64,000 nucleotides of DNA from UBA7488 sp964414185 (GTDB lineage: Bacteria; Pseudomonadota; Alphaproteobacteria; CAAHEQ01; UBA3637): contig CAYPVK010000006.1 in the NCBI GenBank assembly GCA_964414185.1, forward strand, positions 1 through 64,000, given 5' to 3'. The position numbers and the translations under genes were made by a program. Below the pieces are notes generated by a model. The model had not been told where the DNA came from and did not search any database. It saw only the letters and a program-made list of their open reading frames with translations. Of the stretch, positions 17,212-26,307 are shown one piece after another (positions within the stretch are counted from its first letter, which is position 1; each line of letters begins with the position of its first letter).

Positions 17212-18201
17212 ATGGAAGAGATTATTTTTCCGAATCAAATCAGAATGTTTCGCCGCGTTCGCGGTAAGCCGATGAAAAAATTGGCGGAAGCTTTGGGTTT
17301 AAGTTTGTCGGCTATCAGCAAAATCGAAAAAGGATATCGCCGCATTGATGAACACCAGTTGGAAATTATTTCCAAATTTTTGGATTGTCCCAAAGAATCG
17401 ATTTTTGTATCCGAACAATCTTCTCAACCCGAAGTGATTAAAGCTTGGAAACATGAACAAGATCGTCGCAGCAATATTAATGAAGGAGGCGGGCTTAAGA
17501 CATTGGGCGCAGGGCTTCGTTATATTCGCGGCCAAAAGAAATTGACGTTGAATAACGTTGCGCGCGGTGCCAAAATGACTTTGTCGGTTTATCACCGTAT
17601 TGAAATGGGGCAACGTGAAGTTGATGAAAAAACATTCCGCGATATTGCCAGGGCGCTTGGTTTTTCCGAAGAAGAATTGCAATTGAAAATTTACGAGCTG
17701 GATATGTCCGGTGCGTTGGAAGAATTGAAGCAAGCCGAAGGTAAAACGGGTTTGTATGTTTCCAAAGGCGGTTATAACGATTTGCCGGTCAGCCGTTTTA
17801 TGCTTAGGTCCGCCGATGCCAAAGAACAAACGGTTTCCATTTACGGTTTGCCCGGTCCCGACGGTACGATTTTAATTGATAGGAATGCGCCGATGGGATC
17901 AATGGTTTGCCCGTCAACGTTGTCTTATGATCCCGATTTATATGCAATTTCGTTAATTACTCAAACGCTTGGTACCGTATTGCCCTATCGCAGCGTTTTG
18001 GTTGCTTCTCCGGCCAGAATGCCGTCAGTCGGCGATATTGCCGTGTGGCCGAAAGAAAACAATCAGGTCAAATTGGTTTCGATTGAGCAAAACAAAGACG
18101 GCAAAATGTTTGCCATGTCGCAACATCCGCAAGAGGCTGAGGAAATAACGCCAGCTGAGCTTCAAAAGATGCAGAAAGTTGTTTTGATTGCAACACCATA
18201 G
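17212..18201 (+). CDS. XRE-family regulator with two HTH domains and an S24-like C-terminal part
   Basis: This 329-aa protein carries two separate XRE-type helix-turn-helix domains, at residues ~8-63 (LGLSLSAISKIEKGYR) and ~96-160 (ARGAKMTLSVYHRIEMGQ). The C-terminal ~120 residues are beta-rich, with YRSVLVASPARMPSVGDIAVW, a layout like the peptidase-S24 fold of CI/LexA repressors. I do not see a convincing Ser/Lys catalytic pair, so autocleavage is doubtful. Two HTH domains in one chain suggest binding to paired or long operators. It is the first gene of a run of five same-strand genes and may control the whole block, which is inference. AGAGGAG precedes the ATG. Confidence 0.82.
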   Translation: MEEIIFPNQIRMFRRVRGKPMKKLAEALGLSLSAISKIEKGYRRIDEHQLEIISKFLDCPKESIFVSEQSSQPEVIKAWKHEQDRRSNINEGGGLKTLGAGLRYIRGQKKLTLNNVARGAKMTLSVYHRIEMGQREVDEKTFRDIARALGFSEEELQLKIYELDMSGALEELKQAEGKTGLYVSKGGYNDLPVSRFMLRSADAKEQTVSIYGLPGPDGTILIDRNAPMGSMVCPSTLSYDPDLYAISLITQTLGTVLPYRSVLVASPARMPSVGDIAVWPKENNQVKLVSIEQNKDGKMFAMSQHPQEAEEITPAELQKMQKVVLIATP

Positions 18202-18214
18202 TCAGGGGTCGGTT

Positions 18215-19273
18215 ATGAAGGAGTCAGCTGTTAAAAAGCAAACGCTTGATGTGTTTATCAAGCAACGCGAAAAGCGTCAGAACGATACGGGGATTGAAGC
18301 CAATAAGCTTGTCAACCTGTATCGTCAGTTGCCTTTGTTCGGCGAAGATTTTTTGGAAACATACAATAAGATGTTGTTGGATGCATCGCCGGAAGTTCAA
18401 ATGGTTTTGTCGGATATCATCGGCGGCAGTGTTGTACGCCAATATTTGGAGTTTTTAAAAAGTAAGCAATTGCATGCGGATGAAAATAAGACCGAAACTC
18501 CAAAAGAAGACCGATTGATTTATACGACCGAAGAGGCCTATTTACCGTCAGTTGATGAAATCGATGCTTTTGCGCCGCCGTTTCAAAATACACCCGTATC
18601 GTTTGAAAAAGCGGATGCGACCATATCGCAAGATATTTTAAAATCTCAAACCGCCTTTTTGGAACAATCTTTATCAAAGCAAACCGAATTGATTGAAAAA
18701 ACGTTGGATAAAATTCGGGAGAATGCTCCAAAACTTTCCGATGACGGCAAAAATCAAGCGGATATCGCCGAAGTTCAGGAAGTGCAAAAAGCGCAATTGG
18801 ACGCTTTTAATACGGCGCTGAAAGAGATTTTGCAAACGCAAAATAAGGTATTGACCGATGCAATGCAACAAATTATTTTTCAAACGGCCGAAATGAATGC
18901 CAAACATTTGCAAGCCGTAGAAAAATTGATGGCATCGCAAAGGCCGGAAGTTCAAAAACCTTCTTATCCCATTGTGGAAGAATATGCACCGGAAGTATAT
19001 GTTACCAAAGAATACACGTGCCCGCATGAAGATTTGAAACATTACGGCTTTAATGATATTTTCCCGGATGAAACTTCGGAGCGCAAGGAAAATAAGGAAT
19101 CCGAAAAAATTGCATCCGCCCAAGAAATGCAAAAGGAAGCTCAAGAAAGGAATCCGCTTGAAACAAAAAAATCTCCGAGATTGCCTAAGCAGGAAAACGA
19201 ATCGGAAACTCAGCCCTTGGATTCGGATATAGAAATTTTAAGCGAAATTGATTTGTCATCAGGCATATTGTGA
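18215..19273 (+). CDS. Hypothetical coiled-coil protein, 352 aa
   Basis: I chose the ATG at 18215 because CAGGGG lies 5 bases before it; an upstream ATG at 18188 overlaps the regulator gene. The protein is soluble, with a helical N-terminus (1-75), an acidic linker, a long coiled-coil-like region (about 140-250, repeated Gln/Glu/Lys heptads such as QTELIEKTLDKIREN) and a Glu/Lys/Ser-rich disordered end. No family is recognised. It sits between the double-HTH regulator and a second disordered protein, in one apparent operon that continues to 22938. Confidence 0.65.
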   Translation: MKESAVKKQTLDVFIKQREKRQNDTGIEANKLVNLYRQLPLFGEDFLETYNKMLLDASPEVQMVLSDIIGGSVVRQYLEFLKSKQLHADENKTETPKEDRLIYTTEEAYLPSVDEIDAFAPPFQNTPVSFEKADATISQDILKSQTAFLEQSLSKQTELIEKTLDKIRENAPKLSDDGKNQADIAEVQEVQKAQLDAFNTALKEILQTQNKVLTDAMQQIIFQTAEMNAKHLQAVEKLMASQRPEVQKPSYPIVEEYAPEVYVTKEYTCPHEDLKHYGFNDIFPDETSERKENKESEKIASAQEMQKEAQERNPLETKKSPRLPKQENESETQPLDSDIEILSEIDLSSGIL

Positions 19274-19285
19274 AAGGAATGAATA

Positions 19286-21172
19286 ATGGCCGTACAAGCT
19301 ATTTTAGACAGTTTGGAAGCATACACGGGCGAACTTGATTCGCTGAACGCCTTTACGCAAACGGCGACCCGCGAATTGGGTCCCGATTGGGCGGATAAAA
19401 TTTACGAAACTTTGGGCGAATTATCCGATTATCAAAAAGAAAAATTGGACCATGCTTTTAACTATTATGCGGCAACGACGGCTTGGAATGAAATCCAAAG
19501 CTATCTGACATATGACGGGCCGTTGAACTATAATGAAACCGTTGAACGGTTGCCGATTTTGGAACATTGGTTGGCTTTTTTCGGCGCAGCGGGAGAAGAA
19601 GTTGTTTCGTCTTTAAAAAGTCGTTTGAAGTCGGAAGGAGCTGCCGCCGCACGGGATACGAGCGTTTTGGACGAACCGTTTGCCACGGTGCCCGCAGGGG
19701 TGGGGCAAGCTGAAAATTCGACATCGGAGTATGAAAATATATCGGTCGCCGAGCAAACTGCCGTTCAAGGCGAATCCGTTCAACCGCAAACAAAAAATAT
19801 TTCGGACAATCAAGCTGTTTCCGAAACCCAAAGCATTTCGGAGGCGGAATTTGAAACGCTACCCCAAGAGATTGTTCAAAACGATGTGTCAAAGAGCGGT
19901 CAAAACAGCGGCTTTTTAAATGAAGAATTGAATACGGAACGGATGCAAGAACACATGAATGATATTTTTTCCGATGAATCTTCATTTGAAAAAACGCATG
20001 AAATTGTCGGACAAGATGTTGATTCGGTATCCGAAAGGCAAACGGTTGAACCGATATCGAATGAACGGCCCGATGAATTGTTTCAAAATGCAGTGGATAG
20101 CGGTGTGTATCCCGAACAAGTTCAAGATGCTTTGAAAGAAACGGTCCAACGTGAAACGGAAACTGTTTTTGAAGAAACGGATTTAAATGATTTTTTCCGA
20201 GCTGTCGATGGGGTATCGCAGCAAAATGCTCAAGCATCACAGCCGATTTTACAAGATGTTGAACAAGTTACGGACGCCCATCCCGAAACCGTGCGAGAAG
20301 TCCAAAGTCAAATGACGCAAGAATACGTAACCGCGGAACAAGCCATTCAACCGCAACAAATGCAAGGGGGTCAAAATCAAACCGATCGGGAACGACCGAT
20401 GCAAGTAACGGCAATGTTTGTGGACGAGCGTGAGATTCACGCACCTTATACGCCGCAAAACACGTCCGAAACCCATAGTGGGCAATCCGGCACTTCGGTC
20501 CGTTTAATGCCCGAAAGCGAAGAAGAGTTCAAAGTTAATCGTGTTTTTCGGCAAATTGATTTTAAATCCGCCGTACAGGCGTGGGTTTCGGCACGCTGTA
20601 TTGAATTGGGCTATACCAACAATTACAAATACCGATATTATGGCTTTTTGGTTGATGTGATGGATCGTACGATTGAAGAAATTAATGCCATTTTGGCGGA
20701 TGAAACGCTCTATGATTTTGTCGAGCAAAAAAAACAAGGCGGCATTCATTATTTGCAAAACCAGCTGATTGCATTGGAAAAAGAATCCAAAGATGCGCAT
20801 GACCGTATTGCCGCGGATTTGTCACCGTTGCCCAGGGAAGGGTTATCCGCCGATGATGTGCGCAAGGCATTGGGGCAAATGGATTTAAGCGGTGAAAAAG
20901 AATATTTGGGGCCTGCGCCCGACGGATTCGAAATGTTGGAAGATCCTTATCAAAATTTAGATGAAGCCGCCGTTAAAAAAGAATATGCCAAAATTGAAGC
21001 CCAAGCGGATTTGCCGCCGGCCGAACCGGTCAAACCGGTTGAACCGAGCGATTTAAAAAAACCAATGGTTTCAATAAAAAGTGCTTCACAAACACCGCAA
21101 AATGGTGTACAAAGAAAAATGTCGTTTTCATTCGGCAAAAAAACGACCCCAGCGGGTTCTAACAACTCTTAA
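19286..21172 (+). CDS. Hypothetical large Gln/Glu-rich protein, 628 aa
   Basis: An N-terminal globular helical domain (1-115, with several Trp and Tyr) and a C-terminal globular domain (about 410-560) flank a low-complexity middle (about 115-400) dominated by Gln, Glu, Ser and Val. The C-terminal domain has SAVQAWVSARCIELGYTNN and basic/aromatic residues; a Pro-rich tail follows. No signal peptide or membrane segment. It starts 12 bases after the coiled-coil gene. Two folded ends joined by a flexible spacer would suit a scaffold or tether. No family is recognised. Confidence 0.65.
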   Translation: MAVQAILDSLEAYTGELDSLNAFTQTATRELGPDWADKIYETLGELSDYQKEKLDHAFNYYAATTAWNEIQSYLTYDGPLNYNETVERLPILEHWLAFFGAAGEEVVSSLKSRLKSEGAAAARDTSVLDEPFATVPAGVGQAENSTSEYENISVAEQTAVQGESVQPQTKNISDNQAVSETQSISEAEFETLPQEIVQNDVSKSGQNSGFLNEELNTERMQEHMNDIFSDESSFEKTHEIVGQDVDSVSERQTVEPISNERPDELFQNAVDSGVYPEQVQDALKETVQRETETVFEETDLNDFFRAVDGVSQQNAQASQPILQDVEQVTDAHPETVREVQSQMTQEYVTAEQAIQPQQMQGGQNQTDRERPMQVTAMFVDEREIHAPYTPQNTSETHSGQSGTSVRLMPESEEEFKVNRVFRQIDFKSAVQAWVSARCIELGYTNNYKYRYYGFLVDVMDRTIEEINAILADETLYDFVEQKKQGGIHYLQNQLIALEKESKDAHDRIAADLSPLPREGLSADDVRKALGQMDLSGEKEYLGPAPDGFEMLEDPYQNLDEAAVKKEYAKIEAQADLPPAEPVKPVEPSDLKKPMVSIKSASQTPQNGVQRKMSFSFGKKTTPAGSNNS

Positions 21173-21190
21173 GGTACAAAGGATACATTT

Positions 21191-22390
21191 ATGAAAAAAT
21201 TTTATTTTTATTGCTTCGCCTTTTTCGGCTTATTGACGGCATGCAGTGCGATGGCTCAAACAAAAGCCGTTCAAACGCCTTCCGTTATGCCGGGTGTTCG
21301 CAACAATCCGTTGATTTCCATGCCCACTGTAAACGGTTTGAATGTCGAAGCGCCGTTTCGATGCTCGGTTAAAGAATTCGGCGATATTGAAGTGATGACG
21401 ACCATTTCTTTGCGCCCTAAAGATTTCAAATTGACTCAGGCTGATAAATTGGACAAAATTCCGCGATTTGAAGTTAACGGTTTTTCGTTTGACAGCATGC
21501 CGGTAGATGAAGCTTTACAATTATTGGTTGATGAAGCGGATATTTCCGTTTATACCGAAGACGGCGTTTATCCGGAACTCAATGCCAGCGATTTATACGG
21601 TGAATTGGAACCCGTATTGGATGAATTAACGGCAGCGGGGGATATTTATTACCGTTATGACGCGGCTCGCAAACGGTTGCATTTATCGCGCCGTGCCAAA
21701 TTTGGCTTGCAATTGCCGCCTAATCGCGCCGTTATGTTCGCAATGTTGGATGCTTTGCGCGGAGCCGGCGTTTCAAATATTTCCCCGAATTGGAAAAAAT
21801 ATACAATCGGTATGGATTTAACCCGTGCCGAAGAACAAAAAGTCAATTCATTGGTTGATTATATTTTAAAAGACTCTAAATTATTGTTGGCCGATACGCA
21901 GGTGTATTTGTTGAATCCGCGCAGGGCGGATGCTCATTGGCAAAACGTTGTTAATCTTTTCGGTCCCGGACGCATTTATACGGCCGATAAGGGTTTGTTG
22001 GGACGTTTGATTACGATGGGGCATAAACATAAAACGGAAGATTTGTTGGCCGCTTTGCGCCCGAATTTTTCCGCGTCGTTGCTCAGCGAAGGCATCGCGA
22101 TTGTCCCTCATGGATGGAAAATGCGTTTTGATGTTGGTCGTTGTGCCAAAACAACCGCCGATGTTAATTCTCTGTCCGTCCTTTTAAATACCAATATTCG
22201 TTCGCCCGAACAAGTTGAAACGGTTGTTTCATTGGACACTTTGTCCGGCGAAGTAACGTCATTTGATGTTTCAACATCCATTGACAACGAATTGGCTATT
22301 ATCGGCATTCCCGCTTCTGTCTTAGGTGACGGATACCAAGGGGAAGTGCTGGTCACTTTAAAACTCAGATTTATACGTTTAGTTCCATAA
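21191..22390 (+). CDS. Exported secretin-N-domain-like lipoprotein
   Basis: The 399-aa protein has a signal ending in the lipobox LTAC (Cys18); ordinary cleavage after AMA is an alternative. The mature part has FEVNGFSFDSMPVDEALQLLVDEADISVY, which resembles the N0/STN domain found at the start of secretins and TonB-dependent transducers; this match is split here across residues ~90-120. The C-terminal half is beta-rich (VSLDTLSGEVTSFDV, EVLVTLKLRFIRLV), as in PilN/TcpQ-like outer-membrane components, but a complete secretin pore domain is not obvious. It probably works in the periplasm or outer membrane for the secretion apparatus encoded by this block. Confidence 0.58.
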   Translation: MKKFYFYCFAFFGLLTACSAMAQTKAVQTPSVMPGVRNNPLISMPTVNGLNVEAPFRCSVKEFGDIEVMTTISLRPKDFKLTQADKLDKIPRFEVNGFSFDSMPVDEALQLLVDEADISVYTEDGVYPELNASDLYGELEPVLDELTAAGDIYYRYDAARKRLHLSRRAKFGLQLPPNRAVMFAMLDALRGAGVSNISPNWKKYTIGMDLTRAEEQKVNSLVDYILKDSKLLLADTQVYLLNPRRADAHWQNVVNLFGPGRIYTADKGLLGRLITMGHKHKTEDLLAALRPNFSASLLSEGIAIVPHGWKMRFDVGRCAKTTADVNSLSVLLNTNIRSPEQVETVVSLDTLSGEVTSFDVSTSIDNELAIIGIPASVLGDGYQGEVLVTLKLRFIRLVP

Positions 22391-22401
22391 GGGGATAAAA
22401 A

Positions 22402-22938
22402 ATGTCAGAAAATAATTTTCAAACGCCGCCGCCAAAAGCACCCGTGCCGCCTTCACCGGTATTTATGCCAAAAGGAACGGAGTCTAAAAAAGGAGAAAAA
22501 ACAACTGAACCGGCAAAAGGGGTTTATGATGATAATTTTGCCGCCGATTTGAATTTGCCGCCCAAGATTTTACAAACAAAATCAATGGGGATTATTATGG
22601 GGGCAGTCCTTGTGTTGGGGATTATATTCGGTGCGGCATTTTTTGGTGGTTCCGAAGCACCGAAACAAATTTCCGGTTTGCAAGGTGTTGTGCCGAACAT
22701 GGATATTTCGCCCAATGATACGATGTATCGTTGCGGGACGGTCGATAAAGGCCAAGCATGTATTTTGTATATTATGAATCATACGCGTTATGACCGTACG
22801 GCCGAAGATTTTTTTGACGAAGCCGTTCGTTTGACCGAAGTATCGCGTTATTCCATTTCGATGGTCAATACGCGTTATGCCAAACAACGCATCGGGCCCG
22901 GGCATTTTGCTCAAATCAAAATCCCGAAGGTTTTGTAA
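22402..22938 (+). CDS. Bitopic inner-membrane protein, 178 aa, probable secretion accessory
   Basis: A Pro-rich cytoplasmic N-terminus (1-52) is followed by one membrane segment (about 57-78, IIMGAVLVLGIIFGAAFFGG) and a periplasmic domain of about 100 residues with two cysteines (YRCGTVDKGQACILY) that could form a disulfide. It starts 11 bases after the lipoprotein gene and is the last gene before a strong terminator. The topology resembles small VirB8- or DotI-like components, but there is no sequence match I can name. Confidence 0.62.
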   Translation: MSENNFQTPPPKAPVPPSPVFMPKGTESKKGEKTTEPAKGVYDDNFAADLNLPPKILQTKSMGIIMGAVLVLGIIFGAAFFGGSEAPKQISGLQGVVPNMDISPNDTMYRCGTVDKGQACILYIMNHTRYDRTAEDFFDEAVRLTEVSRYSISMVNTRYAKQRIGPGHFAQIKIPKVL

Positions 22939-22978
22939 TTTAAAATTGTTCAGCTTTAAAATTGAACGAAGATTTTAT

Positions 22979-23012
22979 ATAAAAACGCCCTTTGTTTTAA
23001 GGGCGTTTTTAT
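22979..23012. terminator. Strong intrinsic terminator
   Basis: A perfect AAAAACGCCCTT/AAGGGCGTTTTT hairpin with a short loop and T-runs on both strands. It ends the 17.2-22.9 kb operon and, on the other strand, can end the tsaB-rimI transcript. Confidence 0.85.
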
Positions 23013-23071
23013 ATAAACCGCTTAAACGGCCGTTTATAATTTGCAAAAAGCATGGCATGTTATAATGGTGC

Positions 23072-23524
23072 TTATAATTTTTTTATCAGGCATAATGCAT
23101 CAATTTGTCCATGCGGGGTTTTATAATAGTTTTTGCGTATGCCGTTTTGTTCAAAGCCGAATGATTTATATAAAGCCTTGGCCGCATCATTTTCCGAAGA
23201 AACTTCCAAATATATTTTTCGAATGCCGTTTTTTTCGGCATATGCCGTCATTTCATTCAAAAAACCTTTGGCAATCCCTTGGTGGCGTTTATTCGGGTGC
23301 GAACAAACGGTTAAAATTTCCATTTCGTCAAATATGTGGCTACATAACAAAAAGCCGTCAGAATTATACCAACCGATTGTTGAAGGCAGCTTTAACAATT
23401 CTTCAAAAGATTTTTCATGCCAAGGCGTTTCAAAACAAGCTTGGTGCAACAATGCCAAAACTTGTGCCTGTAATGAAACGGTTTGCGGCGATTTGTCAAG
23501 ATGCATTATTTTTGATTGTGTCAT
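23072..23524 (-). CDS. rimI: Ribosomal-protein-alanine N-acetyltransferase-like GNAT protein
   Basis: This 150-aa GNAT enzyme has the acetyl-CoA-binding loop HPNKRHQGIAKGFL and the family pattern YLEVSSENDAAKALYKSFGF. RimI acetylates the N-terminus of ribosomal protein S18 and possibly other proteins. It lies directly downstream of tsaB, the usual partner in many proteobacteria, which supports the RimI name over a general GNAT call. Confidence 0.85.
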   Translation of the reverse strand: MTQSKIMHLDKSPQTVSLQAQVLALLHQACFETPWHEKSFEELLKLPSTIGWYNSDGFLLCSHIFDEMEILTVCSHPNKRHQGIAKGFLNEMTAYAEKNGIRKIYLEVSSENDAAKALYKSFGFEQNGIRKNYYKTPHGQIDALCLIKKL

Positions 23525-23586
23525 CGGTATTTCTGAAATAAAACAATATAACGTAAAAGATTTCCGAATAGTGTGTTCTTTGCCGA

Positions 23587-24213
23587 TTATCCGGCTTTGT
23601 CTGTTTTGACGGTCACATCGGCTTCTCGCAAGTATAACGGTTCGGCCGGCAACGGGCTATCTAATCGCGATAAAGCAATTTGAGCGATGGATATAGCACT
23701 CGCTTGGGGTTTTGTTGCCACATCACAACCGATTTCTTCGGCAAGTTCCATCGCACCGTCCCCAATCGCCGTAAAGGGCAACTGTTTTTTTAATTCGTCG
23801 GCGGATTGGACGGAAGGAGTATCGACGGCACGGCCGTTTTTATCAAAACGTTGAGTAAAATAATCGCCGCGTTTAGTGTCCAATATAACCGTAACGGGTT
23901 TATTTAAACCGACGGCAGCGGCTTCTAAATTTGTGACGCCGTAAACGGGGATATTCAAAGCCAGCCCGATGCCGCGTGCCGTACTTAAACCCACTCGCAC
24001 GCCGGTAAATGATCCGGGACCGATAGCAACGGCAACGCCTTCAACGGCACTCATGGGTAAATCGGCTTGCTTCATCATGGATTGGATATAGGGAATTAAA
24101 ACTTCCCCTTGACCGCGCAACATATTTTCTTGTGTCAACCCCAAAACCCCGTTTTCGTTGACAAGAGCGATTGACAAATCGGCAGATGATGTATCAATTG
24201 ATAAAATAAGCAT
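23587..24213 (-). CDS. tsaB: tRNA threonylcarbamoyladenosine synthesis protein TsaB
   Basis: This 208-aa ASKHA-fold protein has the N-terminal ILSIDTSS motif and the loop GPGSFTGVRVGLSTARG. TsaB pairs with TsaD and TsaE to make t6A at position 37 of tRNAs reading ANN codons. Length is close to the E. coli protein. It is followed by rimI on the same strand after 62 bases. Confidence 0.95.
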   Translation of the reverse strand: MLILSIDTSSADLSIALVNENGVLGLTQENMLRGQGEVLIPYIQSMMKQADLPMSAVEGVAVAIGPGSFTGVRVGLSTARGIGLALNIPVYGVTNLEAAAVGLNKPVTVILDTKRGDYFTQRFDKNGRAVDTPSVQSADELKKQLPFTAIGDGAMELAEEIGCDVATKPQASAISIAQIALSRLDSPLPAEPLYLREADVTVKTDKAG

Positions 24214-24270
24214 TTTTTAATTTTCCCCTTTTTAACCTTAATATAGGTTCTTTTCCCCGTAAAACAAATT

Positions 24271-25638
24271 TTATTGGAATGTCGGCCTTTTGACAAGATG
24301 TAAATTTAAAGAATCCAATGCATCTTTAATCGGGATAAATCGGCTGTATTGAGTCGCGCTTTGTCCGTATCCTTGGACAGCAATGCCGATAACATTGCCG
24401 TGTTTGTCCAATAACGGGCCGCCGCTGCTGCCCGGTGCAATTTCGACACTGGCTTGAATCATGCCTAATCCCGATTTTGATGATTTCCTGAAATTACTGA
24501 TAATCCCTTCGGATGCCGTTCCTTTAAGTGCTTCGGTCAGCGGCGCGCCGACGGCATACACTTTATCGAGCATTTCCGGGAATTTTTTCGTTTGCAACGG
24601 AATATAGCCGTTGTTTGAAATCGGCGCTTTAATTAATGCGACGTCGCGGCGTTCATCGGTGCGCAGAACATCGGCCATAAAAGTTGTTCCGTTCGAATCG
24701 ACAATAGAAACCGTTTTAGCATTCCCAACGACATGAGAGTTGGTTAGGGCATAACCTTCATCATTGATGAAGAATCCCGAACCGTGACCTGACGATGTCC
24801 GTACCAGTATGACTGCGCGGCGAATAAAGTTGTATTCTTTTTGTATGCTTTGGTTATATAAAGGGCGGGGAGCTTCCAATTCCAGCCAGCTGTGTTCAGG
24901 CTTTTCCGGATAAGGATAAGTGGCGGATTTGCCGCTGATAACATCATAGAAGCTTTGAGTACGCCCTAAATTTTCGGCGGCATTTTCAAGTGCCGTGGCA
25001 ATAATAAGGGCTTGTCCTTTTTTAACGCCGTAGTCAAGATAACCGACACCGTCTGTTGTCCATTTGCCCATAATTTTTTTATTTAACGGGTCAAAAATTT
25101 CCCAATCGACTTTAACGTAAGTTTCACCTAAATCTTTATGTAAATCGTCGCCGTTCCATCTTGAATTCAAGTGGCATATGTTCATCCTTAAATCGGTAAT
25201 TGTTGCGTTTAACAGCAACTCCGCGCGCGCTAATTCAAAGTAAGGATCAAAAGATAATTTTTCGGGCCGGACAACATCATATCCCAATTTTTCCAATGAA
25301 TTTTTCACGTGCTCAAGCGATTCGACACCCCAATCACCCAACTCTCTTTTATCGCGCGCCCAAAAAGCTTCGGAATTGGAAAAACGATGGCGCATCGTGC
25401 TGTTGCAAACATCGTATATGCTTATGTCCGCATCGAAAAAAGACCAATTCCAAAACGGATAAACGGCATATAAATGGTCGTAGGGCAAATCAATGCTCGG
25501 CGTTTGAAAAGCTATCGGATGCATATTTGCATGCTTTGATACGCGCGAAATTTCCCGTACTTCGTGAACGGGCGGAAAATCCATTTTCATTTGACATGCC
25601 GTTAATAAAAAAGTCAATATCAAAAAACAATATTTCAT
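24271..25638 (-). CDS. Trypsin-like serine protease lipoprotein with a novel N-terminal domain
   Basis: The 455-aa protein begins with a lipoprotein signal (LLTAC, Cys15). Residues ~55-260 form a domain I do not recognise, with several Trp and an AELLLNATITDLRMN segment. Residues ~275-455 are a trypsin-like (S1C, DegP-related) domain with the full triad: His302 (ALTNSHVV), Asp332 (RRDVALIK) and Ser405 (PGSSGGPL). No PDZ domain follows. It should act as a lipid-anchored periplasmic protease. The N-terminal part may recognise substrates or partners. It is monocistronic, between tsaB and a META lipoprotein gene. Confidence 0.88.
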   Translation of the reverse strand: MKYCFLILTFLLTACQMKMDFPPVHEVREISRVSKHANMHPIAFQTPSIDLPYDHLYAVYPFWNWSFFDADISIYDVCNSTMRHRFSNSEAFWARDKRELGDWGVESLEHVKNSLEKLGYDVVRPEKLSFDPYFELARAELLLNATITDLRMNICHLNSRWNGDDLHKDLGETYVKVDWEIFDPLNKKIMGKWTTDGVGYLDYGVKKGQALIIATALENAAENLGRTQSFYDVISGKSATYPYPEKPEHSWLELEAPRPLYNQSIQKEYNFIRRAVILVRTSSGHGSGFFINDEGYALTNSHVVGNAKTVSIVDSNGTTFMADVLRTDERRDVALIKAPISNNGYIPLQTKKFPEMLDKVYAVGAPLTEALKGTASEGIISNFRKSSKSGLGMIQASVEIAPGSSGGPLLDKHGNVIGIAVQGYGQSATQYSRFIPIKDALDSLNLHLVKRPTFQ

Positions 25639-25755
25639 AGGGGAAATCCGTTTTTCATTTAATTTTTATCGAAAGATACACTTAATTAAAAAGTAAGTCA
25701 ATATAATTGTATGTTTTTATTATAACTTTATGTTGTATTTAAAGCATTTTTGCCG

Positions 25756-25785
25756 AATAAAAAACACCCGCATGCGCGAGTGTTT
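25756..25785 (-). terminator. Intrinsic terminator of the META-domain gene
   Basis: The hairpin AAACAC-CGC-ATGC-GCG-GTGTTT (one mismatch) is followed on the minus strand by six T residues, just downstream of the lipoprotein stop codon. Confidence 0.7.
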
Positions 25786-25805
25786 CAGTGTGTTAAAATT
25801 GCGAA

Positions 25806-26195
25806 TTATTTTGCGGGCGTTGTTTTTTTAAATTTCAATTGTCTGTTGTCGGATAAATTTAACGTCAATTCGTCGCTTGTCGCTTCATAAGAAACGGTTT
25901 TCGGCAAGTCTTGCAAATATTGATATTCCGCTTGCATTAACGGTTCCGGTCCCATCATCATGGTTGACCCCATTGGTCCGAAAGTCAATTTGTCGCCGTT
26001 AATCGTATAAGTGCCGAAGTAACGGTTGACAACTTTCCCCGAAGCAAAGTTGTCCGTATCGGAAAAAAACAATGTAATTTCGGCACCGTTCGGAGCATCC
26101 GACATTACATATTCGTTGCCTTTGATGTTTTCGGATTCCGCGCATGCGGTTAAACCCAAAACCATAATCGACATGCTCAATAATTTTTTTAACAT
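25806..26195 (-). CDS. META-domain (HslJ-like) lipoprotein
   Basis: This 129-aa protein has a signal with the lipobox LTAC (Cys18). One META domain follows, recognisable by RYFGTYTINGDKLTFGPMGSTMMM and the closing LTLNLSDNRQLKFKK. Related HslJ proteins sit in the envelope and have been linked to heat shock and novobiocin resistance in E. coli. A promoter (TTGCCA-N17-TATTTT, 26221-26249) lies just upstream on the minus strand and an AAGGAGG site precedes the ATG. Confidence 0.88.
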   Translation of the reverse strand: MLKKLLSMSIMVLGLTACAESENIKGNEYVMSDAPNGAEITLFFSDTDNFASGKVVNRYFGTYTINGDKLTFGPMGSTMMMGPEPLMQAEYQYLQDLPKTVSYEATSDELTLNLSDNRQLKFKKTTPAK

Positions 26196-26220
26196 TTTTA
26201 CCTCCTTTCCGCCTTTCCAT

Positions 26221-26249
26221 AAAATAGGCTATATTTATACGTTTGGCAA
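26221..26249 (-). promoter_or_regulatory. Promoter of the META-domain gene
   Basis: Minus-strand TTGCCA (26244-26249) and TATTTT (26221-26226) are 17 bases apart, about 25 bases before the start codon. Confidence 0.5.
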
Positions 26250-26307
26250 GCATTTTTATACTTGAATAAAACGGGCGTGTTAATTAAACTGCCTTTGTGG
26301 AGGTATT

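Noticed and set aside
17700..18201. Active S24 autoprotease in the double-HTH regulator
   Set aside because: The beta-rich C-terminus fits the fold loosely, but no convincing Ser/Lys pair or cleavage site could be placed.
5842..22938. Integrated conjugative element with boundaries
   Set aside because: The secretion-like genes suggest one, but I found no integrase, relaxase, direct repeats or tRNA at the borders; the block may be a resident chromosomal system.
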